The position numbers and the translations under genes were made by a program. Shown here in pieces: positions 8,818 to 16,801 of a stretch of 64,000 nucleotides of DNA (positions are counted from its first letter, which is position 1; every line of letters begins with the position of its first letter). The notes under the pieces are model-generated. The model saw nothing but the letters and a program-made list of their open reading frames with translations, did no database searches and was not told the origin of the DNA. The DNA comes from Priestia koreensis (GTDB lineage: Bacteria; Bacillota; Bacilli; Bacillales; Bacillaceae_H), in the NCBI RefSeq assembly GCF_001274935.1, contig NZ_LILC01000002.1, positions 515,924 to 579,923 of the forward strand. The letters run 5' to 3'.

Positions 8818-9006
8818 TTAATTTTCAAATAAAAAATCAGGTTTTTGAGCACCATGATGCTCAAGTTCGCGAGAAAGTTCCTTGTACTCAGTAATCGTAA
8901 TTTCTCCTTTTAAGTACTTTTGTTGGGCAAAATCCAGTAATTCATTATGCTGTGGTTCATACTGTTTATGGTTTTTAAAGTGTTCACGAAGTGCTGTAAC
9001 TTCCAT
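8818..9006 (-). CDS. yppF: YppF-like small protein
   Basis: A 62-residue protein beginning MEVTALREHFKNHKQYEPQH with the pattern DFAQQKYLKGEITITEYKEL, which fits the YppF family (62 aa in B. subtilis). Its function is unknown, and no membrane or secretion signal is seen. AGGAGGGATTGTC precedes the start. It lies between the yppE and yppG homologues, as in B. subtilis. Confidence 0.8.
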   Translation of the reverse strand: MEVTALREHFKNHKQYEPQHNELLDFAQQKYLKGEITITEYKELSRELEHHGAQKPDFLFEN

Positions 9007-9188
9007 GACAATCCCTCCTAGTACCTTTTTTCCATCGTAACATGAATTTTAAAAATAGACCGAATTCCAAAAATTTAAACTTTCGACAGAATTCAACAAC
9101 TTTTTTGAGTAGGCGTTTATACACCTTCTTTTTATTTTCTCATACACTAGGAGTAAAATGGACTGAAAAAGGAAAGGAGGTTACGGTA

Positions 9189-9614
9189 ATGAATGGCCCT
9201 TATTATTCATCAGAATCAGCGCATCCACGCTTTGATTTATCCACGGCTTTTCCTCATTCACCGTATATGCAGCCGACCTACAATAACCAGCCTATGCCGA
9301 TGATGGGGTTTCCTACTTACATGGGTATGGGGATGCCCCCAATGGGAAACGGTATGAATCCAGGTGCTCCAATCATGCAAAGTCCACCTGCCAACGGAGG
9401 AGCTAATAATCAATCGTTTCCGGTCATGTATCCAACACCTTATCCAAAGTACAATACGCAAAATAAAGCCCAGCCTTCCATTATGTCACAGTTTAAAACG
9501 GCAGACGGGAATTATGACATTAATAAAGTAATGAGTACAGCAGGTCAGATGGTTGGAGCGATGAATCAATTGACATCTGTAGTGAAGGGAATTTCAGGAG
9601 TGTTTAAAATATAA
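9189..9614 (+). CDS. yppG: YppG family protein
   Basis: A 141-residue protein with a Met/Pro/Gly/Asn-rich N-terminal two thirds (for example GMGMPPMGNGMNPGAP) and a conserved C-terminus SQFKTADGNYDINKVMSTAG typical of the YppG family. Such Pro/Gly-rich Bacillus proteins are often spore-associated, but no function is established from sequence. ATG 9189 follows a strong AAAGGAGG at 9174-9181, so the longer upstream frame is rejected. A terminator follows. Confidence 0.82.
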   Translation: MNGPYYSSESAHPRFDLSTAFPHSPYMQPTYNNQPMPMMGFPTYMGMGMPPMGNGMNPGAPIMQSPPANGGANNQSFPVMYPTPYPKYNTQNKAQPSIMSQFKTADGNYDINKVMSTAGQMVGAMNQLTSVVKGISGVFKI

Positions 9615-9618
9615 AAAT

Positions 9619-9659
9619 CATGCAAGAGGGCACCGTTTATGGGGGTGTCCTTTTGCATG
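9619..9659 (+). terminator. Terminator after yppG
   Basis: CATGCAAGAGGGCACC pairs with GGGTGTCCTTTTGCATG around a short loop. The downstream T-tract is weak. Confidence 0.6.
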
Positions 9660-9803
9660 TTATATAGAATAAATAGCCGCATTTAAAAGGATAATGTCGT
9701 GGTGAATCGATTTTTTTAGGTATGGTTCACTACAGCTTTTGTATTCGCGCATTAAACGATCTCGCTCTTTAATGAACAGCAAAATTTCATCTATGTGAAT
9801 CAT
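9660..9803 (-). CDS. Hypothetical 47-residue protein
   Basis: A short ORF that begins MIHIDEILLFIKERDRLMRE and ends IILLNAAIYSI. CTGAGGAGTT is placed 6-7 bases before ATG 9803, which supports translation. The sequence is amphipathic and charged with no recognised domain. It faces yppG head-on, and its TAA abuts the yppG terminator. I do not recognise the family. Confidence 0.5.
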   Translation of the reverse strand: MIHIDEILLFIKERDRLMREYKSCSEPYLKKSIHHDIILLNAAIYSI

Positions 9804-10279
9804 ATGGAAAACTCCTCAGTGAAGTATTTTGTTACCTTATAGTACTTTAGACGTATTTCCCCTTTTTGAAACATCTTTTTTCCTCCAAAACGTGTTTTAT
9901 TTTCTTTTTTCATCTACTAACAGCGTTCAGTAGATGGAATTTTCCGAATGTGTCCAAGCTAATTGATAAATTGTATGAATTTTTTTGTAAAACATTCCGT
10001 TTTTGACTGTATTTAAACGTAAGATGAATAAATTTATATATGTGCCAAATTAAAAGTTAAGTGGGAAAAATATGTTTAGTTAGCACAAGGGAAGGGAAAG
10101 TAAATTTAAGGAAAGATACGTTTAGATGCGCATTTTTTTTACGAGAAGGAGTCAAACACTTACTATGTATAGGTCATAAGCTAGCCGTTGAACTACTTGG
10201 TGTGTTCAATAAACAAGTGTTTTATACGAAGGGCGAAAGAATCTCCACAGTAAAAAATAGAGAACAGGAAGTGAAGTAT
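9804..10279. other. Intergenic region upstream of the ABC importer
   Basis: About 475 A/T-rich bases. A plausible SigA promoter is TTGACT (10003-10008), 16 bases, TGAATA (10025-10030). An open frame from 10061 continues into the ATPase, but it lacks a ribosome-binding site and does not look like ATPase sequence. No other gene is seen. Confidence 0.4.
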
Positions 10280-11248
10280 GTGATTAGTTTTGTAAATGTC
10301 GAAAAAGTATATCCCGACGGAACAAGAGCAGTTAAAAGTCTTGACATGACCATTAACGAAGGCGAGTTTTTTGTTTTGATCGGGCCGAGCGGATGTGGAA
10401 AGACGACCACTTTGAAAATGATTAATCGTCTGAACGAAACCTCAGATGGAAAAATTTTAATTAGGGATAAAAGCATCCATGATTATAATATCCATGAATT
10501 ACGCCGCAATATTGGGTACGTCCTCCAACAAATCGCTTTATTTCCGCACATGACGATTGAAGAAAACATCTCAATTGTTCCCGAGTTAAAAGGCTGGGAT
10601 AAGAAAAAAGTAAAAGCACGTGTTACGGAACTATTAGAACTAGTAGGTCTAGATCCAGAGCAATATCGAAACAGAAAGCCCTCAGAGTTATCAGGAGGTC
10701 AACAGCAGCGTATCGGTGTGGCAAGGGCCCTTGCTGCCGATCCACCGGTTATTTTAATGGATGAGCCATTTAGTGCACTGGATCCCATTAGCCGTGAACA
10801 GCTCCAAAAGGATATCGTGGCGCTTCAAGCAAAGATTAAAAAAACGATCGTATTCGTCACCCACGATATGAACGAAGCGCTAACGCTTGGTGACCGCGTC
10901 TGTTTGATGAAAGACGGGCATGTGGTGCAAATTGGTACACCGGAAGAGTTAGTAAATGATCCAGCAAATGATTTTGTGGAATCATTTTTAGGAAACCGCC
11001 AAAACGTATGGGCAACGAATGTCATAGAAGTAGTGAAAAAGTTCCGTGATCGTATGCAAACAATACCTGAAGCTACGACAGCTGAAATAAAATCCAATGC
11101 AACCATTGAAGAAGCCTATGAGCTTTTACACCATCATTCGGCTCTTCGCGTACTGCGTCGAAATGAAGAAATTGGTATCGTGACAAGCAGTATGATCCTC
11201 GAATTTTTATATGATCATTCAAAAGAGGGAGGGTTTATTGGATCGTGA
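10280..11248 (+). CDS. ABC importer ATPase of the OpuC/EgtV type
   Basis: The ATP-hydrolysing subunit of a quaternary-amine-type importer. The 322-residue product has Walker A GPSGCGKTT, a Q-loop, the signature LSGGQQQRIGVARAL, Walker B VILMDEPFSALD and the H-loop FVTHDMNEAL, then a shortened CBS-like C-terminus. GTG 10280 is chosen because AGGAAGTGA lies 5 bases upstream and conserved sequence starts there (ISFVNVEKVYPDG). It overlaps the permease gene by four bases (GTGA). OpuCA (glycine betaine, carnitine), BilEA and EgtV (ergothioneine) are close alternatives; substrate is set by the partner. Confidence 0.85.
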   Translation: MISFVNVEKVYPDGTRAVKSLDMTINEGEFFVLIGPSGCGKTTTLKMINRLNETSDGKILIRDKSIHDYNIHELRRNIGYVLQQIALFPHMTIEENISIVPELKGWDKKKVKARVTELLELVGLDPEQYRNRKPSELSGGQQQRIGVARALAADPPVILMDEPFSALDPISREQLQKDIVALQAKIKKTIVFVTHDMNEALTLGDRVCLMKDGHVVQIGTPEELVNDPANDFVESFLGNRQNVWATNVIEVVKKFRDRMQTIPEATTAEIKSNATIEEAYELLHHHSALRVLRRNEEIGIVTSSMILEFLYDHSKEGGFIGS

Positions 11249-12765
11249 ATACATTTGTGAATTACTTTAACGAACGAGGTCCTGACTTAGGAAAGGCCCT
11301 ATTAGAACATATTCAAATTTCACTTGTGGCTTTGTTTTTCGCTGTTATCATTTCGGTACCGCTAGGGATTTATTTAACAAGACATAAAAGAATTGCGGAA
11401 CCCATTATTGGGATTACGGCCATTATGCAAACGATTCCGTCACTTGCTTTACTGGGATTACTCATACCACTTGTAGGAATTGGGAAAGGGAACGCTATTA
11501 TTGCCCTAACGCTTTATGCGCTTCTACCCATCTTACGTAATACATATACAGGCATTACAGAGGTAGATCCATCGCTATGTGAAGCCTCACGAGCACTGGG
11601 AATGACGACGAGACAGCAGCTGACAAAGGTTGAGCTTCCGCTCGCGTTACCGATTATTATGGCGGGTATCCGCACAGCGATGGTTCTTATTATTGGAACC
11701 GCTACTCTTGCAGCACTTATTGGTGCGGGGGGACTCGGAGATCTTATTCTATTAGGAATTGATCGAAATGATAATTACCTCATCGTGTTTGGAGCCGTTC
11801 CTGCTGCACTACTTGCGTTACTCTTTGATTTTCTACTCCGCTTGATCGAGAAATCAACAAAAAATCGATCACCAAAGCGCGCACTCATTTCGGTTATTGT
11901 TGCCGCTCTGGTGCTAGGTACACCGTTTGCCTTTTCACAGGCTGCCAAGTCAGATCTTGTGTTCGCAGGTAAGACAGGGTCTGAAGCAGATATCTTGATT
12001 AATATGTACAAGCTACTCATTGAGGATGAGACGGACTTAAAAGTAGATTTGAAGCCAGGCTTCGGAGCTACTACGTTTGTATACAGCGCGCTTAAAAGCA
12101 AAGAGATCGACTTGTATCCAGAATACTCTGGAACAGTGATTACGAATCTGATTAAGGAAAAACCGACGAGTCATGATCGAAAAGAGGTATTTGAACAAGC
12201 TCGTAAGGGTCTCGATAAAAAAGAAGATTTAGCTCTTTTACAACCAATGAATTTCAATAATACGTATGCTCTTGCTGTACCTGAACAATTTGCAAAAGAG
12301 AATAATTTAAAGACGATCTCTGATTTGCAACGAGTAAGATCACAGCTAAAGCCTGGCTTTACGCTTGAATTCTCTGATCGAGAAGATGGGTACAAAGGTA
12401 TTCAAAAAACGTATGGCTTGCAGTTCTCGAATCTAAAAACGATGCAAGCTAAATTACGCTACCGTGCTATTCATAAAGGCGATATTAATCTAGTGGATGC
12501 GTATGCGACGGATGGGGAAATGAAGCAATTTAATTTAAAGATTTTAGAAGATGATAAAAGCATGTTTCCACCCTACCAATGTGCACCCCTGTTACGAAAA
12601 GAAACGTTGAAAAAATACCCAGAGTTGAAAAAAATCTTAAATAAACTAGGTGGAAAAATTTCAGATGCTGAAATGCAGGAGATGAACTATGCCGTAAATG
12701 CAAAAGGCGAATCTCCGAAAAAAGTGGCAGAAGACTTTTTGAAACAAAAAGGTTTGTTAAAATAA
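11245..12765 (+). CDS. Fused permease/substrate-binding protein, OpuC/EgtU-type importer
   Basis: A 506-residue fusion. Residues 1-210 are a MetI-like permease with about five or six helices and the EAA motif region (EASRALGMTTRQQLTKVELP). Residues from about 230 on are an OpuAC/YehZ-like binding domain (LVFAGKTGSEADILINMYKL, EIDLYPEYSGT, VDAYATDGEM). This fused architecture is known in Listeria BilEB and pneumococcal EgtU, the latter reported to take up ergothioneine. The binding domain is thus anchored outside the membrane by the permease. GTG 11245 overlaps the ATPase stop. Osmoprotectant uptake is the main alternative. Confidence 0.85.
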   Translation: MNTFVNYFNERGPDLGKALLEHIQISLVALFFAVIISVPLGIYLTRHKRIAEPIIGITAIMQTIPSLALLGLLIPLVGIGKGNAIIALTLYALLPILRNTYTGITEVDPSLCEASRALGMTTRQQLTKVELPLALPIIMAGIRTAMVLIIGTATLAALIGAGGLGDLILLGIDRNDNYLIVFGAVPAALLALLFDFLLRLIEKSTKNRSPKRALISVIVAALVLGTPFAFSQAAKSDLVFAGKTGSEADILINMYKLLIEDETDLKVDLKPGFGATTFVYSALKSKEIDLYPEYSGTVITNLIKEKPTSHDRKEVFEQARKGLDKKEDLALLQPMNFNNTYALAVPEQFAKENNLKTISDLQRVRSQLKPGFTLEFSDREDGYKGIQKTYGLQFSNLKTMQAKLRYRAIHKGDINLVDAYATDGEMKQFNLKILEDDKSMFPPYQCAPLLRKETLKKYPELKKILNKLGGKISDAEMQEMNYAVNAKGESPKKVAEDFLKQKGLLK

Positions 12766-12773
12766 GGACGAAA

Positions 12774-12812
12774 AGAAGAGGTACTCTCATAGTGAGAGCA
12801 CCTCTTTTTTTG
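12774..12812 (+). terminator. Terminator after the ABC importer operon
   Basis: AAGAGGTACTCTCA-TAG-TGAGAGCACCTCTTTTTTT forms a strong stem with a T-run. Confidence 0.9.
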
Positions 12813-12825
12813 TAGGTTTTTACGA

Positions 12826-13365
12826 TTAGAAACGTAAATAAGTTTGGTTTCCACGACAGTAGTGACGGGCAGAATCACTGTTGCTTGTTCTATAGTAGCA
12901 TCCGCGATCAGAGCGGCGAGAACGACGATCAGAGCGGCGGTTAGAACGGCGAGAGCGACGATTAGAACGACGGCGAGAACGGCGAGAACGGCGAGAACGG
13001 CGATTAGAACGTTGGTTGGAACGACGAGAACGGCGATTAGAACGTTGGCGGGAACGGCGCGTAGAGCGATTAGAACGACGGCTAGAGCGGCGTGTAGAGC
13101 GGTTAGAACGGCGCATAGAACGAACATCTGAACAAACAGAACGCTGTACTTGACGACGGCGGCGTCTGCGAGGACGTTGTTGCTCAATAGGTTCTACTTG
13201 CGGCTCTTCAGATCTAGATCTACGTCCGCCGCAAAGGCCTCCGCAGAAGTTGAAACAGCCACAAGGGCGTCTTCTAGGTCTAGGCTCTTGACACATAAAG
13301 TCGCCTAATCCATTGGAATGTGCATCGTCTGCAGCATTTCTTAAATATTCGTCATGATAACTCAC
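12826..13365 (-). CDS. Arg/Ser-repeat protein, CotG-like spore coat candidate
   Basis: A 179-residue highly basic protein. Residues 1-60 are ordinary (VSYHDEYLRNAADDAHSNGL, then Cys/Gly-rich CGCFNFCGGLCGG). The rest is dominated by about 20 irregular RRS/NRRSRRS units rich in Arg-Ser, ending in a Tyr/Ser/Cys tail. GTG 13365 is chosen because AAAGGAGGAGC lies upstream. It is divergent from cotH, which is exactly the place of cotG in B. subtilis, where CotG is a Ser/Lys/Arg repeat substrate of the CotH kinase. Homology by alignment is weak; the call rests on composition and position. Confidence 0.7.
   Translation of the reverse strand: MSYHDEYLRNAADDAHSNGLGDFMCQEPRPRRRPCGCFNFCGGLCGGRRSRSEEPQVEPIEQQRPRRRRRRQVQRSVCSDVRSMRRSNRSTRRSSRRSNRSTRRSRQRSNRRSRRSNQRSNRRSRRSRRSRRRSNRRSRRSNRRSDRRSRRSDRGCYYRTSNSDSARHYCRGNQTYLRF
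12890..13110. repeat. Degenerate tandem repeat coding Arg/Ser units
   Basis: Repeats of 9-12 bases such as GAACGGCGA and GAACGACGA recur throughout the stretch. They encode the RRS units of the CotG-like gene on the minus strand and leave a spurious Ala/Thr/Arg-rich frame on the plus strand. Confidence 0.85.
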
Positions 13366-13491
13366 GATAAAAGCTCCTCCTTTTAAAACTTGGCTCAATT
13401 TAGAGGATATAGGTGTTTCCTCTACTAGTAATGTACGTAGGTGATGTCCAAGACGATATGGTTGAATGTACTATTTTCAGAAAAATAGATG

Positions 13492-13520
13492 AACCGCCTG
13501 TAGGTTTTTGACATAGGATT
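13492..13520 (+). promoter_or_regulatory. Candidate SigK promoter of cotH
   Basis: AACC (13492-13495) fits the SigK -35 (mACm). After 16 bases, CATAGGATT (13512-13520) fits the -10 (CATANNNTA) with one mismatch. It lies about 28 bases before the cotH start. SigK is the late mother-cell factor that drives many coat genes. Confidence 0.55.
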
Positions 13521-13548
13521 TAATATCGTTGAGATGGAGGGTTCATTT

Positions 13549-14628
13549 ATGAGTATGGAAGTTTGTCAGTTGTACATTAACCCCCGAGACATCCGTCTAT
13601 TAAAGCAAAACGTCTGGTCGGATGATTTGGTCCCAGGGCAGCTGAAATGGAGAAATAAAAAGGTTGAAGTAGACGCCGTGTATAGGGGAGCTCACATAAG
13701 AAAGCTAACGAAAAAGTCATATTATATCGCTTACTATAAGCCAAAGCGTTTATTTGGAGAACAAGAGTGGCACTTAAACGCTGAATATGAAGATCCGTCC
13801 TTAATGAGAAATAAGTTGTCACTCGATTTTTTTTCATCTATTGGTGTGCTATCGCCTCGTTCAGAGCACGTAGATTTAACGTTGAATGCAAGAAAGCAAG
13901 GGGTGTATTTAAGGCTAGAATCGGTAAATGAAGACTTTCTTCTTGCACGAAACTTACCACACGGTTCCATATTTTATGCCGTCGACGCGGACGCTAATTT
14001 TTCTTTAATGAGTGAGCTCGATGACGACGTGAAAAAGTCGCTTGACCTTGGGTATGAGACAAAAGTGGAAGTAGAAGGTGATATGGAACGTCTTCAGGAG
14101 TTTATCTACAAAACGAACACGCTCAAGCGTGATGAGTTTGAGAATGAGGTAGAAAATTATTTGGATGTGGATCAATACTTAAGATGGCTCACAGGAATCG
14201 TCTGTACGCAAAATTATGATGGCTTTGTCCAGAACTATGCTCTCTACTGTCATGGTGAGAGCAAGCGGTTTTACATGATTCCGTGGGACTATGATGCCAC
14301 GTGGGGACGCGATTTGACCGGAAAAGAAATGGACCCCGATTATGTAAGGGTTGAGGGCTTTAATACGTTGACAGCACGCCTTCTAGACGTCGAGCGATTT
14401 CGTAAACAATATGCAGCTATTTTGACAGAGGTGCTACATCATCAGTTCACCGTTCCATATATGGAGGAGAAAGTGCGTTCACTCTATACGAAAATCAAAC
14501 CGTCCGTTATGAATGACCCATTTTTGAAAGAGCGATTAGATCAGTTTCATAAGGAACCCGATTTTATCCTAGATTTTATTGAGAAAAGACGTCAAGTGCT
14601 GCTAAACGAAGTGGGAAATTTACTCTAG
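13549..14628 (+). CDS. cotH: Spore coat protein kinase CotH
   Basis: CotH is an atypical protein kinase that phosphorylates CotB and CotG in B. subtilis and is needed for outer-coat assembly in the mother cell. The 359-residue product closely follows B. subtilis CotH (362 aa), with HLNAEYEDPSLMRNKLSLDF, GSIFYAVDADANFSLMS, NYDGFVQNYALY and the metal-binding IPWDYDATWGRD. The catalytic and metal-binding acidic residues of these motifs are present. ATG 13549 is preferred over 13534 because GGAGG (13536-13540) is at ideal spacing. It is divergent from the Arg/Ser-repeat gene and followed by cotB. Confidence 0.95.
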   Translation: MSMEVCQLYINPRDIRLLKQNVWSDDLVPGQLKWRNKKVEVDAVYRGAHIRKLTKKSYYIAYYKPKRLFGEQEWHLNAEYEDPSLMRNKLSLDFFSSIGVLSPRSEHVDLTLNARKQGVYLRLESVNEDFLLARNLPHGSIFYAVDADANFSLMSELDDDVKKSLDLGYETKVEVEGDMERLQEFIYKTNTLKRDEFENEVENYLDVDQYLRWLTGIVCTQNYDGFVQNYALYCHGESKRFYMIPWDYDATWGRDLTGKEMDPDYVRVEGFNTLTARLLDVERFRKQYAAILTEVLHHQFTVPYMEEKVRSLYTKIKPSVMNDPFLKERLDQFHKEPDFILDFIEKRRQVLLNEVGNLL

Positions 14629-14756
14629 CTGTTGCGCGTATGGGCAAGCGCTGAATTTAAAAGAAATAGGCAGATTAATAGAGTCAAAGCTAGTTTGTGA
14701 TACGTATATATACAGTATAAACAACCTATATGGATGAATATCAAGGAGGAACAAAT

Positions 14757-15701
14757 ATGACGTATCATATTACTGGTATTAGCAGCAAAAAAGCGGATAA
14801 CACCGCTGGTTGTAGTGGGTTTTCTGGATGTGTCAAACCGTTAGTAGGCAAGCAAGTAAAGGTTAACCGTGGGGGTCCTGAATCAAAAGAAGGAACATTA
14901 ATTGAAGTGAAAAATGATTTCTTTACCCTTGCTCAGGCTGCTAAAAAACCCAATGAAGCACCACAGTTTGTTTATTTCAACAGTGCACACGTGAAAAGCG
15001 TGACCGAAGATTCTAAGGAAAATTCAATGCAAGGAATGATTATGGGTCAAAGCGCTTGTTCAAAAGTCGCTAGCTTCAAAGGCGTACTCGCTTCTCTTAA
15101 AGGGCAAAACGTACAGCTGAACTATGGACCTGAGTCAAGCAAAGGATTATTAGTGGACGTAGTAGACAATTACGTTGTGCTTTGTACAAAAGAAGATGGC
15201 ATTGTGTATCTTGAAGTAGAACACATTAAAAGCGTAACACCAATTATCCCGAAACAGCAAGATGGCAATCGCTCTCAACAAGCATCATTCTGTGACAACC
15301 CATCTTATATCAAAACGAGCAGCTTTAAAAACCTATTCAAAATTTTGAGTAATCGCTGGGTAGCTCTAAACGTTGGTGGACCAGAAGCAATTGAAGGTGT
15401 ACTTGTCATCTCTTCTAAGTGCATTGAAATTGTGAATAATACGCAAATCATTCGCATCAACCCTTCTCATGTTCGTAGTATTAGTGAAGGACCACGTAAA
15501 GGACTTAAGCAAGCTGAAAAACAAAATCAACAAGAGAATGGCCAAGAAAACCAACAAGCAGAAGGTGCACAGCAACAGCCGCAACAGCCGCAACAGCCGC
15601 AACAACAGCAACAGCCGCAACAACAGCAGCGCAGCAATCGCTCTAGAGGGACACAACAAGAGACAGTTGTAAGAACAAGAAGCTATAAATGGAGAGGTTA
15701 A
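14757..15701 (+). CDS. cotB: Spore coat protein CotB
   Basis: An outer spore coat protein of 314 residues. It has three CotB repeats (about 25-85, 105-165 and 185-240), each with a GGPES/GPESS/GGPEA core followed by G-x-L and a HVKS/HIKS/HVRS end. The tail is Gln/Pro-rich (QQPQQPQQPQQQQQP) and ends with RTRSYKWRG. In B. subtilis CotB the tail is instead Ser/Lys/Arg-rich and phosphorylated by CotH; here only a few serines remain. ATG 14757 follows AAGGAGG, so the upstream ATG 14730 is rejected. Neighbours cotH and a cotB-like paralogue support the call. Confidence 0.93.
   Translation: MTYHITGISSKKADNTAGCSGFSGCVKPLVGKQVKVNRGGPESKEGTLIEVKNDFFTLAQAAKKPNEAPQFVYFNSAHVKSVTEDSKENSMQGMIMGQSACSKVASFKGVLASLKGQNVQLNYGPESSKGLLVDVVDNYVVLCTKEDGIVYLEVEHIKSVTPIIPKQQDGNRSQQASFCDNPSYIKTSSFKNLFKILSNRWVALNVGGPEAIEGVLVISSKCIEIVNNTQIIRINPSHVRSISEGPRKGLKQAEKQNQQENGQENQQAEGAQQQPQQPQQPQQQQQPQQQQRSNRSRGTQQETVVRTRSYKWRG
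15570..15633. repeat. CAG/CCG trinucleotide-type repeat in cotB
   Basis: Runs of CAACAGCCG and CAACAACAG encode the Gln/Pro tail of CotB. Such short-unit repeats are prone to length change by slippage. Confidence 0.85.
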
Positions 15702-15718
15702 TCTTTTCCTAAAGGCAA

Positions 15719-15750
15719 AAAAGGGTGCATTTTTTGCACCCTTATTTTCA
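15719..15750 (+). terminator. Hairpin between cotB and the cotB-like gene
   Basis: AAGGGTGCA-TTTTT-TGCACCCTTATTTT is a terminator-like stem with a modest T-rich tail. It may only attenuate, since the next gene begins shortly after. Confidence 0.7.
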
Positions 15751-15772
15751 ACGAAGGAAAGGAGGCAACGCG

Positions 15773-16435
15773 ATGACAAACCCATTAAAAAGCTATATTG
15801 ATAAAAATGTAAACATTGAAATTACAGGGAAGACATTTTTTATTGGAAAAGTAGTAGACGTAGGACTAGATATCATCGTTCTAAATGATGGTGAAAAATA
15901 CCTATATATTCCACTTGTACACCTTCATAATATTAATGAAGAAACTAGTGAAGAATTAACAATTTCCGAGCAAGAATCACCTCTTGATGATACGGACACG
16001 ATTTCATACCGAAAAACGTTGCAGCAGGCAAAAGGGAAGTTTGTTGAAATATTTGTAACAGGAAACAAATCCATTCATGGATATATTACAAGTGTGCTAA
16101 ACGACTATTTTGTCTTTTACTCCCCAATCTATAAGACACTCTTTATTTCTCTACACCATTTAAAATGGCTTACTCCGTACAATCATAATTTAACACCTTA
16201 TACACTTAGTAACGAGGAGCTTCCGGTTAACCCTTCTAATATTCCGCTCGCCCGTACGTTTGAAGAACAGCTGAAAAAGATGGAAGGAAAACTTGTTGTA
16301 TTCGATTTAGGGGATCAATTCAATAAAAGTGGCCTATTAAAAGGGATTTCAAACAATATTATCGAACTTGTGCAGGCAAATGGAAAAACGATTCATTGGA
16401 AGAGCTATCATGTAAAAACCATTCATCTACCATAA
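15773..16435 (+). CDS. CotB-like spore coat paralogue
   Basis: A 220-residue protein with three repeats that echo the CotB fold (IDKNVNIEITGKTFFIGKVV, KGKFVEIFVTGNKSIHGYI, EGKLVVFDLGDQFNKSGLLK), each ending in an H-L/H-V motif. It lacks both the GGPE core and any low-complexity tail. GAAAGGAGGC precedes ATG 15773. Position right behind cotB suggests a divergent duplicate with a structural role in the coat. It could also be called a DUF2642-like protein. Its function is not established. Confidence 0.7.
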   Translation: MTNPLKSYIDKNVNIEITGKTFFIGKVVDVGLDIIVLNDGEKYLYIPLVHLHNINEETSEELTISEQESPLDDTDTISYRKTLQQAKGKFVEIFVTGNKSIHGYITSVLNDYFVFYSPIYKTLFISLHHLKWLTPYNHNLTPYTLSNEELPVNPSNIPLARTFEEQLKKMEGKLVVFDLGDQFNKSGLLKGISNNIIELVQANGKTIHWKSYHVKTIHLP

Positions 16436-16464
16436 CCAATGAGAGTGATCTCATTGGTTTGTTT
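16434..16464 (+). terminator. Terminator of the coat gene cluster
   Basis: AACCAATGAGA-GTGA-TCTCATTGGTTTGTTT is a strong stem overlapping the stop region of the cotB-like gene. Confidence 0.85.
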
Positions 16465-16528
16465 AATGCCAGTTTAAATCCTTTACTGGCTAAATGAATG
16501 GGAAAATTAAGATTTTTATAAAAATTCA

Positions 16529-16557
16529 TTGACATTATTCTAATTATTCATTAAAGT
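16529..16557 (+). promoter_or_regulatory. SigA promoter of the metI-metC operon
   Basis: TTGACA (16529-16534), a 17-base spacer and TAAAGT (16552-16557) lie about 35 bases before the S-box aptamer. Confidence 0.75.
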
Positions 16558-16592
16558 AAGTATCAACATCTAAATAATATGAAACTGGTAAT

Positions 16593-16716
16593 ACTCTTAT
16601 CCAGAGTGGCGGAGGGACTGGCCCTGTGAAGCCCGGCAACCATCAGATCAGCGTAAACTGATTTGAACGGTGCTAATTCCTGTAGAACAAAGGTATTTGT
16701 TCTCACAGATGAGAGT
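16593..16716 (+). promoter_or_regulatory. SAM-I riboswitch (S-box)
   Basis: The P1 strands CTCTTATC and GATGAGAG enclose the conserved S-box core: AGAGTGGCGGAGGGACTGG, CCCTGTGAAGCCCGGCAACC and GGTGCTAATTCCTG. It is an off-switch: SAM binding favours the downstream terminator. It precedes metI-metC, as in B. subtilis. Confidence 0.97.
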
Positions 16717-16731
16717 GGTGGGTTTTTAACC

Positions 16732-16764
16732 GACACTCTTCATCGTGAAGAGTGTCTTTTTATT
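16732..16764 (+). terminator. S-box expression-platform terminator
   Basis: GACACTCTTCA-TCG-TGAAGAGTGTCTTTTTATTT follows the aptamer and ends about 38 bases before the metI start. Confidence 0.9.
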
Positions 16765-16801
16765 TAGAGAAAAACGAGAACACGTAAAAGGAGCGATATG
16801 T

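Noticed and set aside
10061..10279. N-terminal extension of the ABC ATPase
   Set aside because: No ribosome site, and the extra 73 residues do not resemble ABC ATPases; GTG 10280 has a good site.
12844..13131. Plus-strand Ala/Thr/Arg-rich open frame
   Set aside because: It is the complement of the Arg/Ser repeat gene; the minus frame has the ribosome site, a start and a non-repetitive N-terminus.
15366..15785. Minus-strand Leu-rich frame over cotB
   Set aside because: It is the complement of the CAG/CCG repeat encoding the Gln/Pro tail.
16593..16764. T-box leader for metI
   Set aside because: The sequence fits the S-box (SAM-I) aptamer in full; there is no T-box TGGNACC core.
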